DNA of 64,000 nucleotides from Chloroflexota bacterium. GTDB lineage: Bacteria; Chloroflexota; Anaerolineae; Aggregatilineales; Aggregatilineaceae. This document shows, in pieces, positions 55,842 to 63,345 of this stretch. The notes below the pieces were generated by a model. It saw only the letters and a program-made list of their open reading frames with translations, was not told the DNA's origin and ran no database searches. Location: the NCBI GenBank assembly GCA_012729765.1, contig JAAYCM010000030.1:1-64000 (forward strand). The letters are read 5' to 3'. The stretch's first letter is position 1; each line of letters starts with the position of its first letter. The translations under genes were made by a program, and so were the position numbers.

Positions 55842-56504
55842 TCAATCGAGGTTCACCAGCACATTCTGGCATTGCAGGCACACCGACGCGTCGTGCACAT
55901 TCAGCGCGCCGCAGTAGGGGCAGTTGATATAGCGCGACTCTTCTTCAACCGGCTCCGGCTCGACCAGGGACACTTTAGGCGGCGGCGTCATGAAGCGATC
56001 GACCCGGCGAGGCCGGAATACGACTTCGCCCACCAGCAGCACGCCCAGCGCGATCACCGCCAGCGCCGTCAGCCAATAGCCGGGCTGGATCGTGCCGGGG
56101 AGCAGCGGCGCCTCAGCCGGCAGCTCACCCCCAAACGCGATTAGAAAGTGGCTCACCGCCAGCAGGGCCAGCAGCCACGTCGCCAGCGCCAGCCACCATA
56201 ACGATACCGGCGTCACCAGTAACCCGGCCACACTGCGCGAGGCCGCCACGATGATAACCGGCACCAGCAGCCATAATACCAGCAGCGGCTGGCCGATCAC
56301 CCGCCCGCTGCGCTCTTGAAGCTCGCGCGTGCTGCGCTCCAGCAGGTCGAGCGCGGTCAGCGTGCCGGTGTCCTGCCACCACACCAGTGTCATTCCGACC
56401 GCCATCGTCAACACGGCGGCAAGCTGCAATAAGTACACCACACGTAGAAGCCGCCCGGCGCTGTGTGGCGCTGCCGCCGGGCTGAACGGCATCTGACTGG
56501 TCAT
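55842..56504 (-). CDS. Membrane protein with C-terminal zinc ribbon
   Basis: This 220-residue protein has four transmembrane helices (about 20-45, 70-90, 95-115, 135-160) and a cytoplasmic C-terminal tail holding a zinc ribbon with CPYC and CLQC. The function is unknown. It lies 46 bases upstream of the UPF0316 gene on the same strand, so it is probably in one transcript with it and tilS. Confidence 0.7.
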   Translation of the reverse strand: MTSQMPFSPAAAPHSAGRLLRVVYLLQLAAVLTMAVGMTLVWWQDTGTLTALDLLERSTRELQERSGRVIGQPLLVLWLLVPVIIVAASRSVAGLLVTPVSLWWLALATWLLALLAVSHFLIAFGGELPAEAPLLPGTIQPGYWLTALAVIALGVLLVGEVVFRPRRVDRFMTPPPKVSLVEPEPVEEESRYINCPYCGALNVHDASVCLQCQNVLVNLD

Positions 56505-56556
56505 TATGGCTCCTCAAGCGCACGCGCCCCAGGCCAGCCCCCCCCTGGCTGGACTC

Positions 56557-56793
56557 TTACTCTTCGTACTCCCCGGCCCGCGACCGCGCCTCGACCGCGA
56601 TCCGCACATAGCGCCACTCGGTGGGGCCGTTCGTGTCCGGGTGGCCGGGCAGCAGCTCGCCGCGCTTCAGCCGGATCACGCGGCCCGTATCGGTGCGCTC
56701 GTCGGGAGCGCTGTTATCGCCCACCAACTGGTACGCGCCGCCTTCAGGCGCAGGCTCGCCGGTCCGGAAGGTATTCCCCAAAAACTCGCTCAT
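56557..56793 (-). CDS. Small YjzC-like protein
   Basis: This 78-residue protein has the order FRTGEPAPEGGAYQLVG, then VIRLKRGELLPGHP and a tryptophan near the end. This resembles the Bacillus YjzC family (gel of GxF-x-GxxAPxxGxY and a GDxFP turn). The match is by eye only. The role of that family is not known. It is the first gene of the minus-strand run ending with tilS. Confidence 0.55.
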   Translation of the reverse strand: MSEFLGNTFRTGEPAPEGGAYQLVGDNSAPDERTDTGRVIRLKRGELLPGHPDTNGPTEWRYVRIAVEARSRAGEYEE

Positions 56794-56948
56794 ACTCTGC
56801 TCCTCTTGGCGCTCGGAATTAAGATGAATAGTTCAGCAGCCTGGCGTCCAGACCAGGGCTGCTGTTGTTTCTATTCTAAGCGAAGAGTTGCGATTTGGCC
56901 TATTCGTCGCGCCAGCACATGCCGACTTTTCCTGATTCTTAAAGTGAG

Positions 56949-56954
56949 TATACT
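56949..56954 (+). promoter_or_regulatory. -10 element of the TIR-like module
   Basis: TATACT, 46 bases before the ATG at 57001, in an AT-rich stretch. The -35 is weak. Confidence 0.4.
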
Positions 56955-57000
56955 AATAGCTACCTTAAGCCACAGACATCTGACACCCACTGGAGCATAC

Positions 57001-57879
57001 ATGAAAAAACGTGCCAGAGTTTTTATCGGCTGTTCGTCCCAGGCGCAGCCCATCGGCGAAGCGTTCTGCCGTGCGCTCGAATCAGAGGCCGAGATGGTTG
57101 GCTGGTGGGCAGCGCCAGAGTTCAAAACCGGCTTCGGCATCCTCGAAAGTCTGCTGGGCGTGCTGGAGCGGTACGACTTCGGCATCTTCATCTTTGCCCC
57201 AGACGATCTCACCGCCAAGAAAGGTGTTGTCCGCCAGTCCACACGCGACAATGTGTTATTCGAGTTTGGCCTGTTTCTGGGGCACCTGGGCCGGGAGCGC
57301 ACCTTTGCCTTCGTGCAGGCAGATCCGGGCAAAGCTGAGCCGCTCGACATGCCCTCAGACCTCGAAGGTGTCGTGTTCCCGCAGCTCAAGCTTTTCAGCC
57401 TTGATCCAGCCGTCATCGAAAGGGCCTTGACCACAGCAGCCCGCGAGATTCGAGGGCGGATCACAGAGCTGGGTCCACGCGAAACCAAAATCGAGTGGAA
57501 GATCGGGTGGGGTTACTCGTCTGCGGCAAAACGCTTCAGCATGTCGATCAAGCCCGAAACCTTACAGGCTCACGCCAGCACACTCAAAGGCAAATCTCTA
57601 CAGTTAGCCGCCGTGCATCACAGCCCATCTATCAATCTGGAAGACAATCCACATCTCGCGCTCAGCCCAGTGCGGCGCATCCCGGAATACCTGACCGGCG
57701 ACCTGGAGCTGCACGCCGACGGGTCGAATGTGTTTGCCGATATCGCTCCAGGCGACGTGATCTACGGTTTTTTGCTGCTGCTGCCCGGCGATCTCGCTCT
57801 CAGCAGTTGCAAAACCGTTGCCGAGATGAAAGCCAGAGGGGCCGAGGATGTAGCTATCAAAGGAGAAAGAGTACAGTGA
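57001..57879 (+). CDS. TIR-like (Cap12/PF10137-type) nucleotide-binding protein with novel C-terminal domain
   Basis: This 292-residue protein has an N-terminal TIR-like domain (about 4-135) with RVFIGCSSQ, the linker GWW, a strand FGIFIFAPDD and the family block RDNVLFEFGLFLGHLGRER (82-100). Glu88 in FEFG is the likely NAD-cleaving glutamate by analogy with the Cap12/Pycsar-STING TIR group. Residues about 155-292 form an extra, probably beta-rich domain that I cannot assign; it could bind a signal or a target. The start is ATG 57001 with TGGAG five bases upstream. The next gene overlaps the stop codon (GTGA). AGA and GTA codons and lower GC set it apart from its neighbours and suggest transfer. 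Confidence 0.8.
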   Translation: MKKRARVFIGCSSQAQPIGEAFCRALESEAEMVGWWAAPEFKTGFGILESLLGVLERYDFGIFIFAPDDLTAKKGVVRQSTRDNVLFEFGLFLGHLGRERTFAFVQADPGKAEPLDMPSDLEGVVFPQLKLFSLDPAVIERALTTAAREIRGRITELGPRETKIEWKIGWGYSSAAKRFSMSIKPETLQAHASTLKGKSLQLAAVHHSPSINLEDNPHLALSPVRRIPEYLTGDLELHADGSNVFADIAPGDVIYGFLLLLPGDLALSSCKTVAEMKARGAEDVAIKGERVQ

Positions 57880-58232
57880 TCAAACTACCTGGTCCAGGAA
57901 ACATCCCGCCTCTCCCACCGCTCGGCAACAACCCGCTATACCCGTTTTTGCAGCAGCAGGGATTTAGGGAAGAAGACGTGAGGCCGATGCGATACTTCTT
58001 GATCGTCGTTCAGGCTCCCGACTCGGACCTTGAGGTCGTTCACGATCGCCTGCGCGAGTTCGGTGATCGCTGCGTAACCCTGAAGAGCGCATTCTTCCTA
58101 CGAAGCGATATTGAACTGGAAAAAATCAAGGAGGGGATGCAGGGCATTCTTCCCAACGCCCCATACCTGATCGTCGAAACCACGACCAACTGGATCGTGC
58201 ATCAGGGCGAAAACTGCCTGGACATCAAGTAA
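57876..58232 (+). CDS. Small partner protein of the TIR-like gene (ferredoxin-fold-like pattern)
   Basis: A 118-residue protein that starts with a Pro/Gly-rich segment (1-37: PGPGNIPPLPPLG). It continues with a strand (MRYFLIVVQAP), a helix (DLEVVHDRLREFG), two strands (CVTLKSAFFLRS), a helix (IELEKIKEGMQGIL) and a last strand (PYLIVETTT). This beta-alpha-beta-beta-alpha-beta order is that of small ferredoxin-like folds, such as Cas2 or antitoxin-like proteins, but no family is recognised. The GTG start overlaps the TGA of the TIR-like gene, with AAAGGAG ten bases upstream. The tight coupling suggests the two proteins work together. Confidence 0.7.
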   Translation: MIKLPGPGNIPPLPPLGNNPLYPFLQQQGFREEDVRPMRYFLIVVQAPDSDLEVVHDRLREFGDRCVTLKSAFFLRSDIELEKIKEGMQGILPNAPYLIVETTTNWIVHQGENCLDIK

Positions 58233-58244
58233 CGGCAGCAGCGG

Positions 58245-58949
58245 CTACTGCACCATCACCGTCAGCAGGTAGCTGCCGGTTGTGATGCCGCCCTGCGACG
58301 ACTCGACCAGCAGGCGATAGGTTCCGCTCTGGGGCAGGACGAAGGGCAGCGCGGCGTCGAAGTCGTCGGCGGTGCGGTCGTCGTTGCTGACCAGCTCGGT
58401 GCCTGCTGGCCCATAGAGGCTGACAACCGGGTCGAGCAGGCTGTCGCCGGACGCCTCGACCGTGATCATCCAGGCCTGCCCTTCCTCGCCCTCGAACTGG
58501 TAGCCGTGCTGCTCTGCCGGTGCGGCCAGTTCGTTCTTGATGATGGCGGGCAGCGTGTGCGCCGCCGCGTCTACGCCATCGGGCCAGCCGTTCCCCTCGG
58601 TGAAATCCGGCTCATAGCCCGCCGTCAGCGAGTCGGAAAATTCGCTGGACGGGCCCGACTCATTGAAGATCGTCTGGCGGATCAGCATCACCAGCACGAC
58701 AACCAGCAGCAGGATGGCGAGCGACAGGAGTAACACACGAATTGTACTCCTTTTCCGGCGCGGCGCTTCCACAGGCTCCTGTGGGGGGGCGGGCGCTGCC
58801 GGCTTGGCTGCTTCGGGAGTCTCAACCGCAACCGGTTCATACGGCTCGTCGTAGACCTCTTCGTACACGTCCTCATACGGCTCGTCGTACGGCTCCCCGT
58901 CATACAGCTCGTCGTAGGTTTCGTCGTAATCGTCCGGCGGCTGACCCAT
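58245..58949 (-). CDS. Membrane-anchored PPC-domain protein with acidic Tyr-rich repeats
   Basis: This 234-residue protein has a cytoplasmic N terminus made of short repeats around YDEPYE (about 7-40), a Pro/Ala linker and one transmembrane helix (about 72-95). Outside lies a beta-sandwich of the pre-peptidase C-terminal (PPC) type (about 125-234) with DPVVSLYGPAGTELVSNDD and YRLLVESSQG. PPC domains are usually accessory domains of secreted enzymes; here one is displayed alone. The start is ATG 58949, next to AGGGGC. It lies 35 bases after the NERD-domain gene. It converges with the TIR-like module only 12 bases away. Confidence 0.75.
   Translation of the reverse strand: MGQPPDDYDETYDELYDGEPYDEPYEDVYEEVYDEPYEPVAVETPEAAKPAAPAPPQEPVEAPRRKRSTIRVLLLSLAILLLVVVLVMLIRQTIFNESGPSSEFSDSLTAGYEPDFTEGNGWPDGVDAAAHTLPAIIKNELAAPAEQHGYQFEGEEGQAWMITVEASGDSLLDPVVSLYGPAGTELVSNDDRTADDFDAALPFVLPQSGTYRLLVESSQGGITTGSYLLTVMVQ
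58840..58935 (-). repeat. Short in-frame tandem repeat coding for YDEPYE-like units
   Basis: On the plus strand, CTCGTCGTA/CTCGTCGTAC-like units recur every 12 to 15 bases. They encode repeated Tyr-Asp/Glu-rich segments in the PPC-domain protein. Such repeats can change length by slippage. Confidence 0.65.
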
Positions 58950-58984
58950 CCCCTGCCCCTTTAGCCCCTGTGCTGCGCAGCGTG

Positions 58985-59707
58985 CTAGCCGTCGATGATC
59001 GCGTCTACCGCGGCACGCACCGTCGGCGGCGCGATCCGCTCCTCGGCCAGATAGTCGCGCCGCATAATCTGGAACAGCGTCGGAATCTCGCAGATCGGCA
59101 CGACCGGCCCGTTGGCCGAGAGATCGATATTGGATGAGGTAAACACGACAATCGCGTAGACCGGCACTTTTTCCAGCCCGCGCTTGGCCAGGAATTTCCG
59201 CAGGGCATACACGTCGTGCACCGCTTCGCGTGTCGGATTCGTCCCGGCCCCGCGCAGCTTGCCGCCCTGCCGCACGACCCAATCGGCCCGCTCGTTGATC
59301 CACACGCCCGAATAATCGACGATGCGGAAGACCAGCGCGCCCGGCGGCCCGACCAGCACCGCGTCGATATAGCCCACCCGCCGCTTGCTGACATTGCGCA
59401 AAAAGGTGTAACGGTTATCGGCCAGAAACTGCTTGAGCGCCTCACCGACCGCATAGGCCAGCGGGTTATCCTTTTGCAGCGTCAGCCCACGCACGATCAG
59501 GAAGATGCCGAACCCCAGCGCCACCACCCCGATCACGATCAGCGCGATTTGCAGCAGGTTGAACGAGAAGCCCGCCCACAGCGGAAAGTAGATGAACAAC
59601 AGCGCCAGCGTCAGCGCGATCGCGCCGCCAAAAAATGCCACACTGCCAAACAAAAGATAGTATCGCCCGCGCCGGGCAATGCTGCGGGCCGGGTTGATAT
59701 TTTGCAT
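58985..59707 (-). CDS. Membrane protein with NERD (nuclease-related) domain
   Basis: This 240-residue protein has two transmembrane helices (about 18-40 and 50-72) followed by a NERD domain (about 85-225) with the restriction-endonuclease-like core: a conserved acidic residue in YIDAVLVGPPGALVFRIVDYSG and helix NPTREAVHDVYALRKFL. The typical E-x-K is altered (RIVDY), so nuclease activity is doubtful. NERD domains occur in DNA-processing and stress proteins. It is in one unit with the PPC gene and follows a receiver protein gene. Confidence 0.8.
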   Translation of the reverse strand: MQNINPARSIARRGRYYLLFGSVAFFGGAIALTLALLFIYFPLWAGFSFNLLQIALIVIGVVALGFGIFLIVRGLTLQKDNPLAYAVGEALKQFLADNRYTFLRNVSKRRVGYIDAVLVGPPGALVFRIVDYSGVWINERADWVVRQGGKLRGAGTNPTREAVHDVYALRKFLAKRGLEKVPVYAIVVFTSSNIDLSANGPVVPICEIPTLFQIMRRDYLAEERIAPPTVRAAVDAIIDG

Positions 59708-59782
59708 CGCCTACCTGATCCCCTGATCTCCCCGGCGGTCTGGGCCGGGGGCTGTGTTCGGATGAATCACCGCGAGTCGCGC

Positions 59783-60358
59783 CTAGTCGGTCTGCCGCTT
59801 GCGATCAGCCAGGCCCGGTCGATCAGGCGTGGGCGGCGCAGGGGGGCGATTGATCCGAGGCCCCTTGGGCGGCCCGGCGTGCGGCGTGCGATCCAGGCTG
59901 CGCGCCGGAGTCACGATCTCAGCCGAGCGGACATTCAGCGCCGGGGCTTCGGGCTTCTTGTGCTTGGCAATCACCGCATCCATCGTGGCGCGCAGTTCGG
60001 CCATGGCCGGCAGCGGCTTGTACATCAGCAGATCGGCCTGGGCTTCGGCGATCACGGCCTGCTCTTCTTCCGGCTTGAGCCGGTAGGCGGTGATCAGGAC
60101 GATCGCAATATCGCCCAACACCGGGCTGCGCCGCAGCCGGTTGCCGACTTCTGGCCCGCTGACTTCGGGCAGGCGGATATCGAGAATCGCCAGCTCCGGC
60201 AGCTCGCCGCGCACGCGCCCCTGATCCACGTCGTCGATCCAGGCGACCGCTTCCGCGCCATCCACGAAGGCCACCCCTTCGATTCCCCAGATTTCAAACA
60301 TCGCCAGCAGGACATCATAGATGTCCGGTTCATCCTCAACTACCATCCATGTAGGCAA
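59783..60358 (-). CDS. Response regulator receiver protein with Pro/Arg-rich tail
   Basis: This 191-residue protein has a receiver domain (1-130) with phosphoacceptor Asp60 in AILDIRLP and Lys114 in MYKPLP. The tail (about 135-191) is rich in Pro, Arg and Lys and probably disordered, with no DNA-binding domain. It is a close paralogue of the receiver at 61277-61684: both have Asp60 and Lys114 and share PELA and KPLP blocks. It is the first gene of the unit with the NERD and PPC genes. Confidence 0.88.
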   Translation of the reverse strand: MPTWMVVEDEPDIYDVLLAMFEIWGIEGVAFVDGAEAVAWIDDVDQGRVRGELPELAILDIRLPEVSGPEVGNRLRRSPVLGDIAIVLITAYRLKPEEEQAVIAEAQADLLMYKPLPAMAELRATMDAVIAKHKKPEAPALNVRSAEIVTPARSLDRTPHAGPPKGPRINRPPAPPTPDRPGLADRKRQTD

Positions 60359-60633
60359 TGATCCACACTCCCTTGCTGGTGTCTTCGTTTCAAGCTGGCT
60401 GGTCCGCCGCTGTCCCCTTCCAATATAGGCGCGCGAACGGCAATCTGCAAATCTTGATCCAACGTCTGTCTAACCCTAAGTTTATTCGTTTTTGCCGCTG
60501 GTGGTAAGGCGCTCTCGCGCTCGATTGTGCAGTCTGCTCTAAGACCCTCCCCCGACCGGCACTCCGTCTGCGAATTCTGCCTTGCCGCCTGGGCGCTGTT
60601 TCGGGTAAGCTGGTGCGGCTGCACAGCGGCAGA
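60359..60633. other. Intergenic region without recognised gene
   Basis: About 275 bases upstream of the receiver gene, followed by a dispersed element. Apart from the presumed promoter of the receiver gene, nothing specific was recognised. Confidence 0.4.
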
Positions 60634-60813
60634 CTAGAGCATGTTATGTACTTCGAAACGCTGAACGAGGCGAACGACCCTGCCCCCCATCCTAAATCCT
60701 TCCCCCACAAGGTGGGAAGGACTTCAAGGCCATCGCTGTTCTCCCCTTCCCTCCGTGAAACGTGGGGGAAGGGGCCGGGGGATGGGGGGTAAAAGCACAT
60801 AACAGGCTCCGAG
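60634..60813 (+). repeat. Dispersed palindromic element, well-preserved copy
   Basis: CTAGAGCATGTTATGTACTT and the arm AACGCTGAACGAGGCGAA at the left. Core with CCCCCCATCCTAAATCC, two hairpins and GGATGGGGGG. AGCACATAACAGGCTCCGAG at the right. Confidence 0.9.
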
Positions 60814-60828
60814 AACTGAGAGGGAGCG

Positions 60829-61146
60829 ATGTACGGTTTAATCGGCAAGCTGAAAGCACACCCCGGCCAGCGCGACTCGCTCGCGGGCTATCTCCTGCAG
60901 GGGATCGAGGAGCTGCGCGCGCTGGAGGGCTGCTATCTGTACGTAATCACCCTGGCGACCGACGATCCCGATACGATCTGGGTGACGGAAGTGTGGCGCA
61001 GCCAGGCCGATCACCGCGCCTCGCTGGAGCTTGAGACGGTCCGGGCCGCCATCACCGCCGCCCGCCCACTGCTGGCCGAGCCGCCGGACGGCTTCGAAGT
61101 CACACCGCTGGGCGGAAAAGGGCTCCCCGACCCGCCCGAATCGTGA
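60829..61146 (+). CDS. Antibiotic biosynthesis monooxygenase (ABM) domain protein
   Basis: A 105-residue dimeric alpha/beta barrel protein with the ABM pattern: MYGLIGKLKAHPGQRD as first strand, a central strand YVITLATDDP and TIWVTEVW. These domains act as cofactor-free monooxygenases or haem-degrading enzymes. The substrate cannot be told. ATG 60829 is preceded by GAGGGAGCG. It lies 15 bases after a dispersed element and is not in an obvious operon. Confidence 0.85.
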   Translation: MYGLIGKLKAHPGQRDSLAGYLLQGIEELRALEGCYLYVITLATDDPDTIWVTEVWRSQADHRASLELETVRAAITAARPLLAEPPDGFEVTPLGGKGLPDPPES

Positions 61147-61276
61147 GCATGTGGCCGCCGCTTGGCGAAAAATTCATAGAATTTAAATCCCTCTAGGTCA
61201 TAAAACAGGGTACACTATAATTGACACAAACGTGTGAATCGCAAATTGATTAATACTTCGAGACGGAGGGAAACGG

Positions 61277-61684
61277 GTGAAACCCTGGCTGGTGGTCGAG
61301 GACGAAGACGACATTCGTAATATCGTGAAGGTCATGTTCCAGGTGTGGGGCCACTCGCCGCTGGAGTTTCGCAACGGTCGAGAAGCCTGGGACTGGCTGG
61401 ATCGCGTACAGACCGGTGACTATCCCGGCGCTCTGCCAGAGCTGGCGCTGATGGATATCCGGATGCCGGGCTATAAAGGGCACGAGATCGCCCGCCGGAT
61501 GCGCGCCGTGGACGCACTGCAAGACATCCCGATTATCCTGATGACCGCCTTCAGCCTGACGGAAGACGAGCGGGACTCGATGCTGGCCGAGTATGGAGTC
61601 GATCGGATCATCCACAAGCCGCTGCCGGAATTCGACAGCCTGAAAGCGCTGCTTGACGAGGCACTCAACTCGGCGGATACTTAA
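61277..61684 (+). CDS. Single-domain response regulator
   Basis: This 135-residue receiver domain has the acidic pair EDED (8-11), Asp60 in LMDIRMP, Thr90 in LMTAF and Lys114 in IHKPLP. There is no output domain. It starts with GTG 61277, with GGAGGG six bases upstream. A TTGACA at 61221-61226 may belong to its promoter. The histidine kinase gene follows after 30 bases, so the two are likely partners. Confidence 0.93.
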   Translation: MKPWLVVEDEDDIRNIVKVMFQVWGHSPLEFRNGREAWDWLDRVQTGDYPGALPELALMDIRMPGYKGHEIARRMRAVDALQDIPIILMTAFSLTEDERDSMLAEYGVDRIIHKPLPEFDSLKALLDEALNSADT

Positions 61685-61714
61685 ACCCATCATGGGTTAG
61701 CCGAGGACCACGCT

Positions 61715-63070
61715 ATGTCTACACCGCACAACTCCGCTTCCACCGATCACACCGGACCCGTTACCACGATGCTTGAATCGGTGGATGCGCTGGGTGCGAA
61801 TACCGGGCGGCTATTCGGGCGGCTCTACAGCGGTCTGCGCCGCAAGCGCCGCGAGCAGGAAGCGGCAGCCCGCCAGACGACCCTGCAAATCGAGCGGCTC
61901 AAGCTCACCGCCGAGTCGCGCGTCGCCGACATCAACCGCCTGACCGCCGTGCTCGCGGTCATCAGCGAAGGCGTCATCATGCAGGACACCGAGGGCCGCA
62001 TCGTCCTGATGAACCAGGCCGCGCGCGATCTGCTCGGTTCGGTCCGCATGTTCTGGGACAGCGACCTGGGCCGCATGTTCGCCGCCGCTCGCAGCCAGGC
62101 CGCCCTCGACGGTGAGATCACGCTGGGACAGGCGCAGCGCGTCGAGATCAACGATCGCGTGATCGGCGCGCAGCTTGCCATCGTCGCCGATCCTGCCGGG
62201 AAGCGCCTGGGCACGGTCCTGATGCTGCGCGATGTCACGCGCGACGCACTGGCCGACCGGCTCAAGGACCAGTTCGTGACGCAGATGAGTCACGAGCTGC
62301 GCACCCCGCTGGCCGCGATCAAAGGCATGAGCGAGGTCCTGCTTGCCGCGCCAGAAGGCAACGCCCCCAACCGGAAATTCCTGGAAGCCATCAGCCGCAA
62401 CGTGGCCGTGCTCGACCGCATGATCGTCGAGCTGCTCGACATCTCCGAGATCGGCGCGGGCAGCTTCGCCGTGCGCCAGCAGGAAGTCGAGCTGCAAGGG
62501 CTGATCTTTACCGTGCTGCAGGGCCTCGAGTCGCGCGTGCAGCGTGCCGGGCTGCAAGTGGGGGTGATGGTCGTCAACCGCGCCAATCTGCGGATCCTGG
62601 GCGACGATCGCCGCTTGCAGTGGGCGCTCGGCCACCTGGTCGATAACAGCCTCAAATACACCGAGCCGGGCGGCGAGATCGTGATCCGGCTGGGCCGCGT
62701 GCGCAAAGGTCACGTGCTGATCGAGGTCAGCGATACCGGCGTCGGGATCATCCCGCGCGACCTGCCCCATATTTTCGAGCGCTTCTACCGGGGCACGGCC
62801 AGCACGCCATCCGGCAAGCTGATCGATCCGCGCGGGCTGGGCCAGGGCCTGTTCGTCGCCCGCGCCGTCGCCGAAGCACACGGCGGCTATCTCAGCGCGG
62901 CCAGCGCCGTTGGCGAGGGCAGCACCTTTACGCTCGGCATCCCGCTCGACGGCAGACCGGGCGCAAGCGTCCCGCTGCCGGAGATGCCCGCCGCACCATC
63001 CATCCCGGAGCCGCCGGTCGATCCCCAGGCCGCGACACTGCCCACCCGCCGCCCCAACGACGAGGGCTAG
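61715..63070 (+). CDS. Soluble PAS-domain sensor histidine kinase
   Basis: This 451-residue kinase has no transmembrane helix. A coiled coil (about 45-75) leads into a PAS domain (about 78-180: ISEGVIMQDTEGRIVLMN). The HisKA helix pair has the phosphorylated His193 in MSHELRTP, and the HATPase domain has an N box (LVDNSLKYTEPGG), G1 (DTGVGI) and a G2 box reading GLGQGLF in place of GLGLGL. A Pro-rich tail ends the protein. It should phosphorylate the receiver protein encoded just upstream, sensing an intracellular signal through PAS. A dispersed element follows the stop codon. Confidence 0.93.
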   Translation: MSTPHNSASTDHTGPVTTMLESVDALGANTGRLFGRLYSGLRRKRREQEAAARQTTLQIERLKLTAESRVADINRLTAVLAVISEGVIMQDTEGRIVLMNQAARDLLGSVRMFWDSDLGRMFAAARSQAALDGEITLGQAQRVEINDRVIGAQLAIVADPAGKRLGTVLMLRDVTRDALADRLKDQFVTQMSHELRTPLAAIKGMSEVLLAAPEGNAPNRKFLEAISRNVAVLDRMIVELLDISEIGAGSFAVRQQEVELQGLIFTVLQGLESRVQRAGLQVGVMVVNRANLRILGDDRRLQWALGHLVDNSLKYTEPGGEIVIRLGRVRKGHVLIEVSDTGVGIIPRDLPHIFERFYRGTASTPSGKLIDPRGLGQGLFVARAVAEAHGGYLSAASAVGEGSTFTLGIPLDGRPGASVPLPEMPAAPSIPEPPVDPQAATLPTRRPNDEG

Positions 63071-63251
63071 CGCCGCCTTTACACGTTTACCCCCCATCCC
63101 CCCCCTGCCCCTTCCCCCACGCTGGCGCTGAGGGCAGGGGAGCACCGCGCTGGCTTTGAAGTCCTTCCCACCTTGTGGGGGAAGGATTTAGGATAGGGGG
63201 CAATCGTGGCTTTGCCTCATTCAGCGTTCCAAAGTGCAGAACAGCTTCTAG
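63066..63251 (-). repeat. Dispersed palindromic element, inverted orientation
   Basis: The left edge GGCTAGCGCC contains the TAG stop of the histidine kinase gene. Core CCCCCCATCC...GGATTTAGGATAGGGGG with both hairpins. Right arm CATTCAGCGTTCCAAAGTGCAGAACAGCTTCTAG. Confidence 0.85.
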
Positions 63252-63286
63252 CGCCGCCACAGTCCAGCATAACGAGTCCACATATG

Positions 63287-63317
63287 AAAAAGGGCAGACT
63301 CACGCGAGCCTGCCCTT
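63287..63317 (-). terminator. Terminator of the partial membrane-protein gene
   Basis: AAGGGCAG (63290-63297) pairs with CTGCCCTT (63310-63317). On the minus strand it is followed by TTTTT. Confidence 0.85.
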
Positions 63318-63345
63318 GATTGATCCTGCCTGCTGCCCCACCCGG

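Noticed and set aside
57001-58232. Calling the TIR module Thoeris, CBASS or Pycsar
   Set aside because: No ThsA/SLOG protein, nucleotide cyclase, Cap2/Cap3 or STING domain is encoded in the window, and the TIR type differs from ThsB.
57876-58232. Calling the small partner a Cas2 or a toxin-antitoxin protein
   Set aside because: Only the order of strands and helices is similar. No Cas2 catalytic aspartate at the end of strand 1 and no known toxin or antitoxin motif was recognised.
60340-60624. Possible 94-residue gene on the minus strand
   Set aside because: It overlaps the start of the receiver gene, has no ribosome-binding site, and its composition is that of non-coding DNA.
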